A DNA stretch of 64,000 nt from an uncultured Marinicella sp. Its GTDB lineage: Bacteria; Pseudomonadota; Gammaproteobacteria; Xanthomonadales; Marinicellaceae. A program made the translations under genes and the position numbers. Positions 1-8,555 of the stretch are shown here, piece by piece. The stretch covers positions 62,001 to 126,000 of the forward strand of contig CANNAM010000004.1 in NCBI GenBank assembly GCA_947502595.1. The letters run 5' to 3'. The notes beneath the pieces are model-generated. The model saw only the letters and a program-made list of their open reading frames with translations. It did no database searches and was not told where the DNA came from. Within the stretch, counting starts at the first letter, position 1. Each line of letters begins with the position of its first letter.

Positions 1-138
1 ATCGAAGCCACTGAACACAATCACGTGCGTTGGGAAGCCGCTGATTTGTTGTTTTTTACGCTGGTGATGGCCAAAGCCAAAGGGGTGAGTTTTGGAGAAA
101 TTATCAATGATTTGCGGAGTCGCAACAATGAAAGGTAA
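1..138 (+). CDS. hisE: Phosphoribosyl-ATP pyrophosphohydrolase (HisE or HisIE), C-terminal fragment
   Basis: The first 45 codons read in frame 1 to a TAA at 136-138; the start lies outside the window. The visible tail has the HisE pattern 'RWEAADLLFFTLVMA' followed by 'GVSFGEIINDL', the last helices of the MazG-like HisE fold, which hydrolyses phosphoribosyl-ATP to phosphoribosyl-AMP in histidine synthesis. From this tail alone one cannot tell free HisE from a fused HisIE. It overlaps the hisD start by 11 bases, so the two are translationally coupled. The WEAAD sequence resembles the HisE part of fungal His4 as I remember it (inference). It is too short for the ORF track. Confidence 0.8.
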   Translation: MEATEHNHVRWEAADLLFFTLVMAKAKGVSFGEIINDLRSRNNER

Positions 139-1351
139 ATACAGCCTGCTTAAAGATTACCAACGCCCGACCTTTAAAGACCAAACTAAAGTTGAGGACA
201 CGGTGGCTAAAATACTGGACAAAATCAAGGTCCATGGAGACAAGGCGGTGCGCGCCATCAGCCTGAAAATTGACCAACAAGCAGCCCAATACATTGAGTT
301 ATTACCGTTCGATGATTACGACATACCACCGGCTTTGAAACAAGCCATTCAAAGTGCGCACAAACGCATCAAAAAATTCTGTCAATTTCAAATCAAGGGT
401 CTGAAGAATGATCAGTACAGTGATGAAATGGGCGAGTTTGGTTTTATTTACCAACCAATTGAGCGCATCGGTGCTTACATTCCTGGTGGTCAGTTTCCTT
501 TGGTGTCTACGGCATTGATGACTTTGACCCCAGCCCAAGTAGCTGGTTGTCCAGTAAGGGTTGCTTGTTCGCCGTCTGCTGACCCCGCTTTATTGGCGGC
601 GGCCAGTTTGGCTGGAGCCACCCAATTTTTACAGATTGGGGGCGCACAAGCCATCGGCGCCTTGTCTTATGGTTTTGATCAAACAGCACCAGTTAATATG
701 ATAGTTGGACCGGGCAATGCCTATGTCAACCAAGCCAAAGCACAATTACAGCACCGTACCCAAATTGATACTTTGGCTGGTCCCAGCGAATTATTGATTT
801 ACACCAACCAGGTCAAACAGCCAGAGTGGCTGATGTTTGATGCCTTGGCGCAAGCTGAACATGATGCCAATGCCGTCAGTATCGTGGTCAGCGAGTCGGT
901 TGAAATGTTAGAAAATCTTTACGACCTGTTGGCAGAGCATGACAAAGGTAAAGCCCTGTTAAAAGCCGATAACATAGTCTTGCTGTTGGCAGATGACCAG
1001 CAGCAAGCCTTGGATTTCATCAATGATTATGCGCCTGAACATTTAATGATTACCGATGAATCATTGAAAACATCTTTATTTAAAAATTATGGTTCTCTGT
1101 TCATAGGTGAAAATTCAGCTGTGGCTTTTGGTGACTATTGTGCAGGACCCAACCACACTTTACCCACTGCTGGTGCGGCTAAATTTTCTGGCGGCTTGAG
1201 TGTGCATCAATTCTTGAAAGTGTTGTCAACGCAGAAAATCAGCTCAATGGGTCGTGGGGTATTGGCCAATATTTCAGCCAAATTAGCTGCCGCAGAAGGC
1301 TTGGCGTATCACCAACAAAGTGCCGAAATCCGCAAACAATTGGATGATTAG
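128..1351 (+). CDS. hisD: Histidinol dehydrogenase
   Basis: Catalyses the last two steps of histidine synthesis, oxidising L-histidinol to histidine with NAD+ and Zn2+. Family signatures are clear: 'GGQFPLVSTALM', 'VGPGNAYVNQAK', 'AGPSELLI', 'AQAEHDANA' (zinc-ligand Gln and His), 'GPNHTLPT' and the C-terminal 'SVHQFLK'. I start it at ATG 128 rather than the TTG at 92 used in the ORF track, because GGAG at 116-119 lies 8 bases upstream and the resulting 407 residues begin like other HisD proteins. That is slightly shorter than the usual 430 or so. It overlaps hisE and appears to be the last gene of its operon; no other his gene follows. Confidence 0.95.
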   Translation: MKGKYSLLKDYQRPTFKDQTKVEDTVAKILDKIKVHGDKAVRAISLKIDQQAAQYIELLPFDDYDIPPALKQAIQSAHKRIKKFCQFQIKGLKNDQYSDEMGEFGFIYQPIERIGAYIPGGQFPLVSTALMTLTPAQVAGCPVRVACSPSADPALLAAASLAGATQFLQIGGAQAIGALSYGFDQTAPVNMIVGPGNAYVNQAKAQLQHRTQIDTLAGPSELLIYTNQVKQPEWLMFDALAQAEHDANAVSIVVSESVEMLENLYDLLAEHDKGKALLKADNIVLLLADDQQQALDFINDYAPEHLMITDESLKTSLFKNYGSLFIGENSAVAFGDYCAGPNHTLPTAGAAKFSGGLSVHQFLKVLSTQKISSMGRGVLANISAKLAAAEGLAYHQQSAEIRKQLDD

Positions 1352-1671
1352 GCTGGTTATGTTGAATCTACTCTGATGTGTCGCAGGTTGAATACATAGC
1401 ACCAACTTTGGGTAGGAATTAACTTTTTCAGATAAACAGCAATCCAATTAAAGCGGGAAAGTTTGTTTGTTAGGTTTGGTTGTAGATAGGCCCTCTCAGC
1501 CAAACCTGCATCATCCATAGCTGCTGAAAACCAATCAATAAAGGTGTAGTTATTAGCTGTTTAGACTTCCATAGAAATTATTTTATTTAGTTTTATTGTG
1601 CTGGTATATAATCAAAGTCAACCAGTAAAAAATGACATTCAGCAGTCTGTCTACGACCCACAACTAGCCAC
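1352..1671. other. Intergenic region after hisD with a hairpin and a -10 box
   Basis: No credible ORF. It holds an inverted repeat, AGGTTTGGTTG (1472-1482) against CAGCCAAACCT (1497-1507): an 11-bp stem with one G-U pair and a 14-base loop. No T-run follows, so it is not a standard terminator. A perfect TATAAT sits at 1607-1612, about 60 bases before the next gene, with only a poor -35 (TATTTA region). It is the likely promoter of the regulator gene at 1672. Confidence 0.4.
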
Positions 1672-3951
1672 ATGAAATATAAATTTTACCAGTTTGCATT
1701 AGACGACAAAAAACAAACTTTATACCACACAGGCAGCGATGGGGTTGAGGTTGAAATTGACATCACCAAAATCAATTACCAAGTGTTGTTGTACTTTGTG
1801 CAACACCATGAGGAAGTGGTGACCAAAGACCAAATCATTGAAGCGGTGTGGCAAGGTAAAATGGTGACTGACAACTCCATAGACCAATCAATATCTAAAA
1901 TCCGTAAATCATTGGCTGCATACGATGATCGGGTGGTAATCAAAACAGCTTATGGTAAAGGATTGGAGCTTGCCCCTGAAGTAACCCAGGAAGATGAGGA
2001 CAGCACAACAACAGTCAGTCCCAATAAACAGCCAATGAAATGGTTGGTTTGGCCGGTCGTGGCGGTGTTGGTTCTGCTTGCAGTGGTGCGGTTTGCGCCG
2101 CAATTAATTAATCAGCCAAAAGCCGGCATGCAGCCGACTGTTATGTGGCTGAGTGAGGCAGCTGATGAAGATTGGCAGAACCAGAGTGGGCAACAATTGC
2201 TGCACCAGGTATTTGCTCAAACAGGGGTGAATTATCAGTTGGACAGCGAAGCCAAGCCCAAACAATTAAGCAATCAAGAATACATTGATAATTACTGGCG
2301 CATCAATCCCGAGCTTGAGGTCATCAAAACTGATTTACAACAAGTCGATGATCAGTACACCTTAAACATAGAGGTTGCTACCCAAGCAACAGTTAAGAAT
2401 GGCAGTTTTAGCGGCAGTAATTTACTGAAAATTTTGACCGATGCCAACCGTTGGCTGATTGCTAACAGCCATTTAATTGAGCCACAGACTGACAGCCAAA
2501 GCCTGTTGCCGCAAGACCCTCATGTGTTGGAATTACATTTGCGTAGTTTGCATGCTTTCGCTGCAGGTCAGCTTGACCAAGCGTTAAATTATGTGCAACT
2601 GGCAGTGAGACAGGAGCCAACTTTTGCTTTGGGTTGGTTGCAACTGGCGCAGGTACAGTATGCCCAAGGCGAGAGTGAACAAAGTTTAGCGACCTTGGAT
2701 AAGTTAAAAAGCGCACCACTTTATCTGCAGTTTGAAATTGCAGAACAGGCATTGCGAGGCGATATTTTAGACACGGCAGGTGAGCAACAACAAGCCATTG
2801 AAATTTTCCAACAACTGCTGAATAAATACCCAGATGAGGCACAAGGCAAGTTGTTGCCAGTGAAGCTGAATTTGAGCTATTCACTGGCGGCAACACAACG
2901 CTATACAGAGGCACTGGAGGTGCTTAATGAAGTTGTTCTAGCACTTGGAGATCAATTTGATTTAGATTTACTGGCCCATGCTTGGCATAAGAAAGGCAGT
3001 GTTTTATTACAGATTGGCCAAACCACGGCAGCCAAGGAGGCGGCCAACCTTGCATACCAACATTTCAATGACTTATCAGACATGATGGGGGCTGCCAAAG
3101 TCAGCATCCTTTTGGCACGGATAGCCAACCATGAATCTGATTACCAACAAGCAGCTGATTACCTGCAGCAATCGATTGGAATTTATCGACATGCTGAATA
3201 CCCATTGGGTGTGGGTGCTACTTTGAATGAGTTGATTTATACCTTGATGGTTGACGGTCGCTTTACCCAAGCATGGAGCCACATGTTGGAAATGCGCCAA
3301 ATTGCTTTGGACATTGATTATTTTGCTATGCTGATGGCGGCCAAACAATTTGAAGTAGAAATTGCTCGGGCGCGTGAACAGTGGGCCATCGCAGAGGCGG
3401 CATTAGAGGATTATGTCAGGTTGGCAACTGACAATAGCTTCACTCGCGGCTTATTCAAAAAGCAATTGTTTGAGTTAGATTTGGCTTTAGACCAAGCACA
3501 GGCAGAACGTGCACAAACTATCATCCATAGCATTCAACAACACATCGACAGCAGTGGTGAAGAACGCTTGCAGCCAAGAATCAACACCCAACAAGCCAGG
3601 GTGTATTTTATTCAGGGTAATGCGCAACAAGCGATTGAATTATTGAACCAAACAAAAGCCATGGCTTTGTTAACTGAAGACATGGAGTCGATTCATGCCA
3701 TCAACAATGAACTGCTGCAATACCATGTTGATCACCAACAGTACACAGCAGCTCAAAGTATCATCGAAACGGTTGATCAAAGCAACACACCACCGGTGGC
3801 CTACCCTTATCTTTTACTGAAGTCAAAAATACTGTCAGGTTTGGGTGATCATGCCGAAGCCATCAAATGGGCTGAGCAATGTAAAAACCGAGCCAATGAA
3901 TTTTGGCGACCTGCTGATGAACTTTATCTTAAAAGCCTCAAAGCCAACTGA
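1672..3951 (+). CDS. Membrane-anchored winged-helix (CadC/OmpR-type) regulator with TPR repeats
   Basis: 759 residues. Residues ~25-105 form an OmpR/ToxR-type winged helix: 'VTKDQIIEAVW', 'DNSIDQSISKIRKSL', then 'VIKTAYGKG', where arginine is usual in related GYRL motifs. A single membrane segment 'WLVWPVVAVLVLLAVV' at ~125-145 follows, then a large periplasmic region of ~600 residues dominated by TPR-like helical pairs ('ALGWLQLAQVQYAQGESEQSLATL' type units). The architecture is that of ToxR/CadC-like one-component regulators: DNA binding in the cytoplasm, sensing outside. No receiver domain is present. It lies upstream of, and in the same direction as, the RND genes, separated by 376 bases, so regulation of the pump is possible but unproven. 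The target and ligand are unknown. Confidence 0.85.
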   Translation: MKYKFYQFALDDKKQTLYHTGSDGVEVEIDITKINYQVLLYFVQHHEEVVTKDQIIEAVWQGKMVTDNSIDQSISKIRKSLAAYDDRVVIKTAYGKGLELAPEVTQEDEDSTTTVSPNKQPMKWLVWPVVAVLVLLAVVRFAPQLINQPKAGMQPTVMWLSEAADEDWQNQSGQQLLHQVFAQTGVNYQLDSEAKPKQLSNQEYIDNYWRINPELEVIKTDLQQVDDQYTLNIEVATQATVKNGSFSGSNLLKILTDANRWLIANSHLIEPQTDSQSLLPQDPHVLELHLRSLHAFAAGQLDQALNYVQLAVRQEPTFALGWLQLAQVQYAQGESEQSLATLDKLKSAPLYLQFEIAEQALRGDILDTAGEQQQAIEIFQQLLNKYPDEAQGKLLPVKLNLSYSLAATQRYTEALEVLNEVVLALGDQFDLDLLAHAWHKKGSVLLQIGQTTAAKEAANLAYQHFNDLSDMMGAAKVSILLARIANHESDYQQAADYLQQSIGIYRHAEYPLGVGATLNELIYTLMVDGRFTQAWSHMLEMRQIALDIDYFAMLMAAKQFEVEIARAREQWAIAEAALEDYVRLATDNSFTRGLFKKQLFELDLALDQAQAERAQTIIHSIQQHIDSSGEERLQPRINTQQARVYFIQGNAQQAIELLNQTKAMALLTEDMESIHAINNELLQYHVDHQQYTAAQSIIETVDQSNTPPVAYPYLLLKSKILSGLGDHAEAIKWAEQCKNRANEFWRPADELYLKSLKAN

Positions 3952-4327
3952 GTGATTGGATTTAATAGTTTGTATTTAAATAAGTTGATAGCAATTCAGT
4001 TAAGTTCATTGTCTTTTGATTAATTAATTTAACCCACGGTGCTCGCTGCCGAACTTATATCAGCACTGGATTTCGAGTGGGCTGGTGTTAGAGTCTGGCG
4101 ATCAATATAACCCTTACCAACGCTTATATCTTAGAGCCTAAATAGCAGCTGTAACAACAAAGTCAATAATAGGGTGGCAAGTTTTTGTTTAAATTAACCC
4201 TTTTTCTTTTATGTTTGAATGAAACTGAGAATTCATTACATTGAATAACAACTGACGAATAAAATTGCGATAAAATAGCTGGTTCTGTATAACTGCCAAG
4301 CAGTTGTTAACTACACCAGGAATCCAC
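3952..4327. promoter_or_regulatory. Intergenic region upstream of the RND adaptor
   Basis: AT-rich and without ORFs. It contains nested inverted repeats: CCCAC (4033-4037) with GTGGG (4077-4081), enclosing GTGCT (4039-4043) with AGCAC (4062-4066). A -10-like TAAAAT is at 4271-4276, roughly 52 bases before the adaptor start; no good -35 is spaced from it. The adaptor has its own Shine-Dalgarno AGGA at 4318-4321. Confidence 0.3.
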
Positions 4328-5341
4328 ATGCGTTTGAGCCTTTTGCTGATTTGTTTATTGCTATTTATCTCAATCTCCCACAGTCAGGACTTACCTGTAG
4401 TGCCTGTAACCTCCAAGCCGTTTTCAGCCGCGCTGATAGAACGTAGATTAACTGCAAATGCCCAAGTGGTGGCGAAAAACAACAGTCAAATTTCGGCCGA
4501 AATCAGCGCAGTGGTGAATGAAATATATGTTGATGCAGGTGATACAGTGGCTGCCGGTGAAATGTTGATCAGTTTTGATGCGACTGACATTGACTTGCAG
4601 CTGCAACAAGCTCAAGCCAACAGCCAAGCAGCGCAAGCCAGATTGAGTCAGGCAGAACTGCGACTCAAACGAGCCCAAGAGATGAAAACCTTTATATCCG
4701 CCGATGACTTGCTGGCCAGAACAACCGATGTGGCGGTGTTAAAGGCTGATTTGATGCGTTTAAAAGTGGCAGAACAAACAGCGCAAAGACAAATCAATAA
4801 AACCCAGATCCGAGCGCCATTTGATGGTGTGGTCACCGTCCGACAGGCGCAATTGGGACAGCTGTTAGCCGTGGGTTCCGCAGTTTTAAGTTTGGTGCAA
4901 ATCACTGATACAGAAATTCAGGCCAAAATCCCAAGTCATTTAGCCGACTCAATCATTACTGCCGACCGGCTTGAATTTGTTGACCAAAAGCACAGTTATA
5001 CAGTTGAGTTGCTACAATTATCACCGGTGGTTGATCAGCAAGCGGCGGTGCAAACAGCCCGCTTTAAAGCCACAGACATACCGCCTTCAATCGGACAAAC
5101 TGGACAGCTGGTCTGGTACCTGAAAGACCAATTGTTGTCAGCAGATTTATTGGTCAGGCGCGGCGGTAAACTGGGGGTGTTTGTGGTCAACAACAGCAGC
5201 TCTGGACCAGTGGCTGAGTTTATCGAGTTGCCTGCAGCTCAGGAAGGCCGACCCATGCCGATTGATGGAGCGCCAGATTGGCAACTGATCATAGGCGGCA
5301 GAGAACGGCTGCAACATGGTCAAAGCATTTCGATCAAGTGA
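4328..5341 (+). CDS. RND efflux periplasmic adaptor (membrane fusion protein)
   Basis: 337 residues from ATG 4328, chosen over the ORF-track TTG at 4304 because AGGA lies 6 bases upstream and the protein then begins with a clean signal peptide (MRLSLLLICLLLFISISHSQ). The order is that of HlyD/AcrA-family adaptors: a first half-lipoyl strand ('NNSQISAEISAVVNEIYVDAGDTV'), an Ala/Gln-rich coiled-coil hairpin (~95-150), a second half ('IRAPFDGVVTVRQAQLGQLLAVGS'), then beta-barrel and membrane-proximal parts. Such proteins bridge an inner-membrane RND pump to an outer-membrane channel. The gene ends 13 bases before the pump gene, forming a two-gene operon. No outer-membrane factor gene is nearby, so a channel encoded elsewhere must be used. 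The substrate cannot be deduced. Confidence 0.9.
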   Translation: MRLSLLLICLLLFISISHSQDLPVVPVTSKPFSAALIERRLTANAQVVAKNNSQISAEISAVVNEIYVDAGDTVAAGEMLISFDATDIDLQLQQAQANSQAAQARLSQAELRLKRAQEMKTFISADDLLARTTDVAVLKADLMRLKVAEQTAQRQINKTQIRAPFDGVVTVRQAQLGQLLAVGSAVLSLVQITDTEIQAKIPSHLADSIITADRLEFVDQKHSYTVELLQLSPVVDQQAAVQTARFKATDIPPSIGQTGQLVWYLKDQLLSADLLVRRGGKLGVFVVNNSSSGPVAEFIELPAAQEGRPMPIDGAPDWQLIIGGRERLQHGQSISIK

Positions 5342-5354
5342 GAAGGACTTAAAC

Positions 5355-8300
5355 ATGCTAGCCAGAATGCTCACCAACCACCCCTTGGTCAATATTTTCT
5401 TTACTGTGGTGCTGGTAATGGGCCTGTTGTCCTATTTAATCATGCCACGCGAACAAGACCCGGAAATAAATTTTTATTGGGTCAATATTGGCACTGTCTT
5501 GCCCGGAGCTTCAGCAGAGGATGTTGAAAAGCTGGTAACCTCGCCACTGGAAGATGCGATTAAAAATGTGCAAGACATCAGTTTCACCAATTCAACCTCG
5601 CGTGAATCGGTGTCCAATATATTGGTCAGATTCCGAGACATTGGTGAACGTAATTTTGATAAGCGAATCAATGATTTGCGGCGTGAAATACAAAACAAAG
5701 CCAGTGCCGAGCTGCCGGATGAGGCGGATGACCCTTTGATTATTGAGTTGACCACCTCCAATGGCTTCCCAACTGCTTTGGTGGTGGTGACAGGACAGGC
5801 AGATGATGAGGTGTTGCGCTCACAGGCGCGTAAAATCAAAGAAGATTTAGAAGGTTTGCGCGGCGTGGATAAAGTCACACCCTCTGGGTTGCACGACCCT
5901 GAATTACAGGTTGAGTTTGATCCTGATTTATTGGCAGCTCATGGCTTGAATGCGGTACAACTGGCTGAAACTTTGCGGGGTGCGTTCCGAGATGTGTCTG
6001 CGGGCAGTGCCCAAGTGGCAGGCAATGAATGGTTGGTTCGGGTGGCTGGTACCACTGACCAACCGGCATTGCTGGCTCAGATTCAATTGCCAGTAATCGG
6101 TGAAACTGCAGTAACAGTCGACCAAATTGCCACCGTTGCTCGAGGTCGAGAAAAGGCCGCTCAACTGGCTGCTTACCAAGGCCAACCGGCGGTTTCGATG
6201 GCTGTCACCAAAGTGTCTATGGTCAACACTTTAGATTTGGTTGATCGTATTCGGGCTTATATAAACGACAAAAACCAACAAGTGGCAGATTTGGGCATTC
6301 AGTTGGTGTTGGCCGATGACCAAACCATCCAGACCCGCAGCGCACTGTCGGTGATGCAGACCAATGCAGCCTTAGGAATGATTCTGGTGCTGTTTGTTTG
6401 TTGGTTGTTTCTGGGGTTTAAAATTGCCTTTTTTGTGACCCTGGGTATCGCCTTTTCAGTGGCCGGCAGCATGTGGGTGCTGAACATGACTGGCAATACC
6501 TTGAATGTTTCTGTGTTGCTGGGCATTGTGATAGTTTTGGGGATGTTGGTAGATGATGCGGTGGTGGTGGTTGAAGCAATTTACTACCGCATGCAGCGCG
6601 GGGCCGATGCATTGAGTGCATCTGTCGAGTCTTTGCGCGAAGTGGGTGCGCCCGTTACGGCTGGAGTGTTGACCACCATGGCGGCATTTTTGCCGTTGAT
6701 GTTGTTGCCTGGAATTTTGGGTGCCTTTATGTTTGTGATCCCCTTTGTGGTGACTTTGGGTCTGGGTATCAGTTTAATTGAGGCTTTTTGGATTTTACCT
6801 TCACATGTGATTGGCAGTGAAACACCGAAAACGATTCGACCGTTACCACAGCACAGTGCTTACAACCCAATTAAGTACAGCAGTGCTGCATGGCACAAGT
6901 TGAAACGTCTTTTGTCAACAGCTTATGACAACGGTGCCAAGCGGATGCAGCTGTGGCGCAGTAACTGGACCCGCAAACTGCGCACGCGATACACTAAAGT
7001 GCTGTGTTTTATGTTGCGCCGACCTTATGTAATCATTGTATTTGGGGTGTTGAGCTTTTTCGGCGCTGTGTTCATTATGCAGCAAGAAAAGGTCAAGACT
7101 GAGTTTTTTACCTTTGATCCTTTTAGGTTGTTTTATGTCAATGTGGACATGCCATCCAACACACCTTTAGAGCAAACGTTGGCACAAACCATGGTGGTGG
7201 AAAAACGCCTGAGAAACTTTGTTGAAGATCATGAAATTCGTGCCATCACAGCTTTGTCAGGGATTAAGTTCACAGAAATGGAAGTGCTGTTTGGTGACCA
7301 ATATGGTCAGATTCAAGTGTCGTTGATGCCTAAAGAAAATGACATGCGGTCAGTGTCTGAAGTGGTGGCCAGCATGCGAGAGACTTTGGTTAATACACCT
7401 GGTGATGCCCTCATTTCTTTTCTGGAAATATCTGGTGGTCCACCCGCGGGGAAACCAGTCAGCGTTAAGGTGCGCAGTGATGATTTTATTGAGTTGCGGG
7501 CGGCGGCCGATGCAGTCAAACAAATCGTAACCGACCGACCAGGTGCCAAAGACGTGAATGACAATGATGTACCGGGCCGTTCTGAGTTGGTGCTTGAACT
7601 GAATCATCAAAACATCCGCAACTTGGGTTTGGAGCCGGGCACAGTGTCGCGCATGTTGCGGTTGCATTTAGATGGTGAAATAGTGGCATTGATGCGCGAC
7701 CAAGGGGAAAAAGTCGAGCTGCGAGTGCGTGCGCAGCAACGCAATCTACAAGCGATTGATGGCTTTATGAATGACCCAGTGGCCTTACCTGGTGGCGGAC
7801 AAACCACCTTAGGTAACCTGTTTACACAGCGCACTGATGTAGGGCGCAGCGCCATCAGACATTATAATTTACGCCGAGCGATAACAGTTGAAGCGGAAAT
7901 CAACAGTGAGTTAACCAACACCGCCAATATCAATGCAGAAATCATTGACGCCTGGCAAAAGATCAGAGACCAGTACCCCAATACCGATTTAGATTTTTCT
8001 GGGGAGCTTGATGACATCAATGAAAGCTTGGGCGCCATGGGTTCTTTGTTTTTATTGGGTTTGGGTTTGATTTACTTGATTCTGGCTACTCAGATGCGCA
8101 GCTATTTTCAGCCATTTTTGATCATGGTTACTGTACCCATGGCCTTTACTGGTGTGGTGTTCGGGTTATTTATTACCAACAACCCATTGAGTTTATACAC
8201 CATGTACGGCATCATCGCTTTAACGGGTATTGCGGTTAATGGTGCCATTGTATTGATTGATGCGGCTAATGAACGCATCAAAGCCGGTAAGCGTCCGTTG

Positions 8301-8528
8301 CATGCCACAGTCTATGCTGCCCGCCGCCGCATAGTCCCGATCATCATGACCACCACCACTACCATTGCAGGTTTGTTTTCACTGGCTGCTGGTTTAGGTG
8401 GTAAGTCTTTGCTTTGGGGGCCAGTGGCCTCAGCCATTGTGTTTGGTTTGGCGTTTTCATCGGTTTTAACCCTATTTATGGTGCCGGTTTTATACCGCCA
8501 ATTCATGAAACAACATGATGCCCATTGA
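5355..8528 (+). CDS. RND-family efflux transporter permease
   Basis: Proton-driven inner-membrane pump of the HAE1/AcrB type, 1057 residues. Start ATG 5355 has AAGGA at 5343-5347; the upstream ATG at 5316 lies inside the adaptor gene and lacks a ribosome site. The N-terminus 'NHPLVNIFFTVVLVMG' is TM1, followed by the porter-domain motif 'LPGASAEDVEKLVTSPLEDAI'. TM4 carries the proton-relay pair in 'GMLVDDAVVVVEAIYY'. The second half repeats the fold, with 'TGIAVNGAIVLIDAANERIKAG' and the ending 'FGLAFSSVLTLFMVPVLYRQF'. Two six-helix bundles flank two large periplasmic loops, as expected. It is cotranscribed with the adaptor. Drug or lipid export is typical of the family; the substrate is unknown. 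Confidence 0.93.
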   Translation: MLARMLTNHPLVNIFFTVVLVMGLLSYLIMPREQDPEINFYWVNIGTVLPGASAEDVEKLVTSPLEDAIKNVQDISFTNSTSRESVSNILVRFRDIGERNFDKRINDLRREIQNKASAELPDEADDPLIIELTTSNGFPTALVVVTGQADDEVLRSQARKIKEDLEGLRGVDKVTPSGLHDPELQVEFDPDLLAAHGLNAVQLAETLRGAFRDVSAGSAQVAGNEWLVRVAGTTDQPALLAQIQLPVIGETAVTVDQIATVARGREKAAQLAAYQGQPAVSMAVTKVSMVNTLDLVDRIRAYINDKNQQVADLGIQLVLADDQTIQTRSALSVMQTNAALGMILVLFVCWLFLGFKIAFFVTLGIAFSVAGSMWVLNMTGNTLNVSVLLGIVIVLGMLVDDAVVVVEAIYYRMQRGADALSASVESLREVGAPVTAGVLTTMAAFLPLMLLPGILGAFMFVIPFVVTLGLGISLIEAFWILPSHVIGSETPKTIRPLPQHSAYNPIKYSSAAWHKLKRLLSTAYDNGAKRMQLWRSNWTRKLRTRYTKVLCFMLRRPYVIIVFGVLSFFGAVFIMQQEKVKTEFFTFDPFRLFYVNVDMPSNTPLEQTLAQTMVVEKRLRNFVEDHEIRAITALSGIKFTEMEVLFGDQYGQIQVSLMPKENDMRSVSEVVASMRETLVNTPGDALISFLEISGGPPAGKPVSVKVRSDDFIELRAAADAVKQIVTDRPGAKDVNDNDVPGRSELVLELNHQNIRNLGLEPGTVSRMLRLHLDGEIVALMRDQGEKVELRVRAQQRNLQAIDGFMNDPVALPGGGQTTLGNLFTQRTDVGRSAIRHYNLRRAITVEAEINSELTNTANINAEIIDAWQKIRDQYPNTDLDFSGELDDINESLGAMGSLFLLGLGLIYLILATQMRSYFQPFLIMVTVPMAFTGVVFGLFITNNPLSLYTMYGIIALTGIAVNGAIVLIDAANERIKAGKRPLHATVYAARRRIVPIIMTTTTTIAGLFSLAAGLGGKSLLWGPVASAIVFGLAFSSVLTLFMVPVLYRQFMKQHDAH

Positions 8529-8555
8529 GGTGTTTTCCATAAACAATGTTGTCAA

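Noticed and set aside
2462-2914. 150-codon minus-strand ORF inside the TPR regulator gene
   Set aside because: Antisense shadow with low-complexity, non-protein-like composition; the plus-strand gene is clear.
5474-5878. 134-codon minus-strand ORF inside the RND pump gene
   Set aside because: Ser/Thr-rich shadow of a well-identified coding region.
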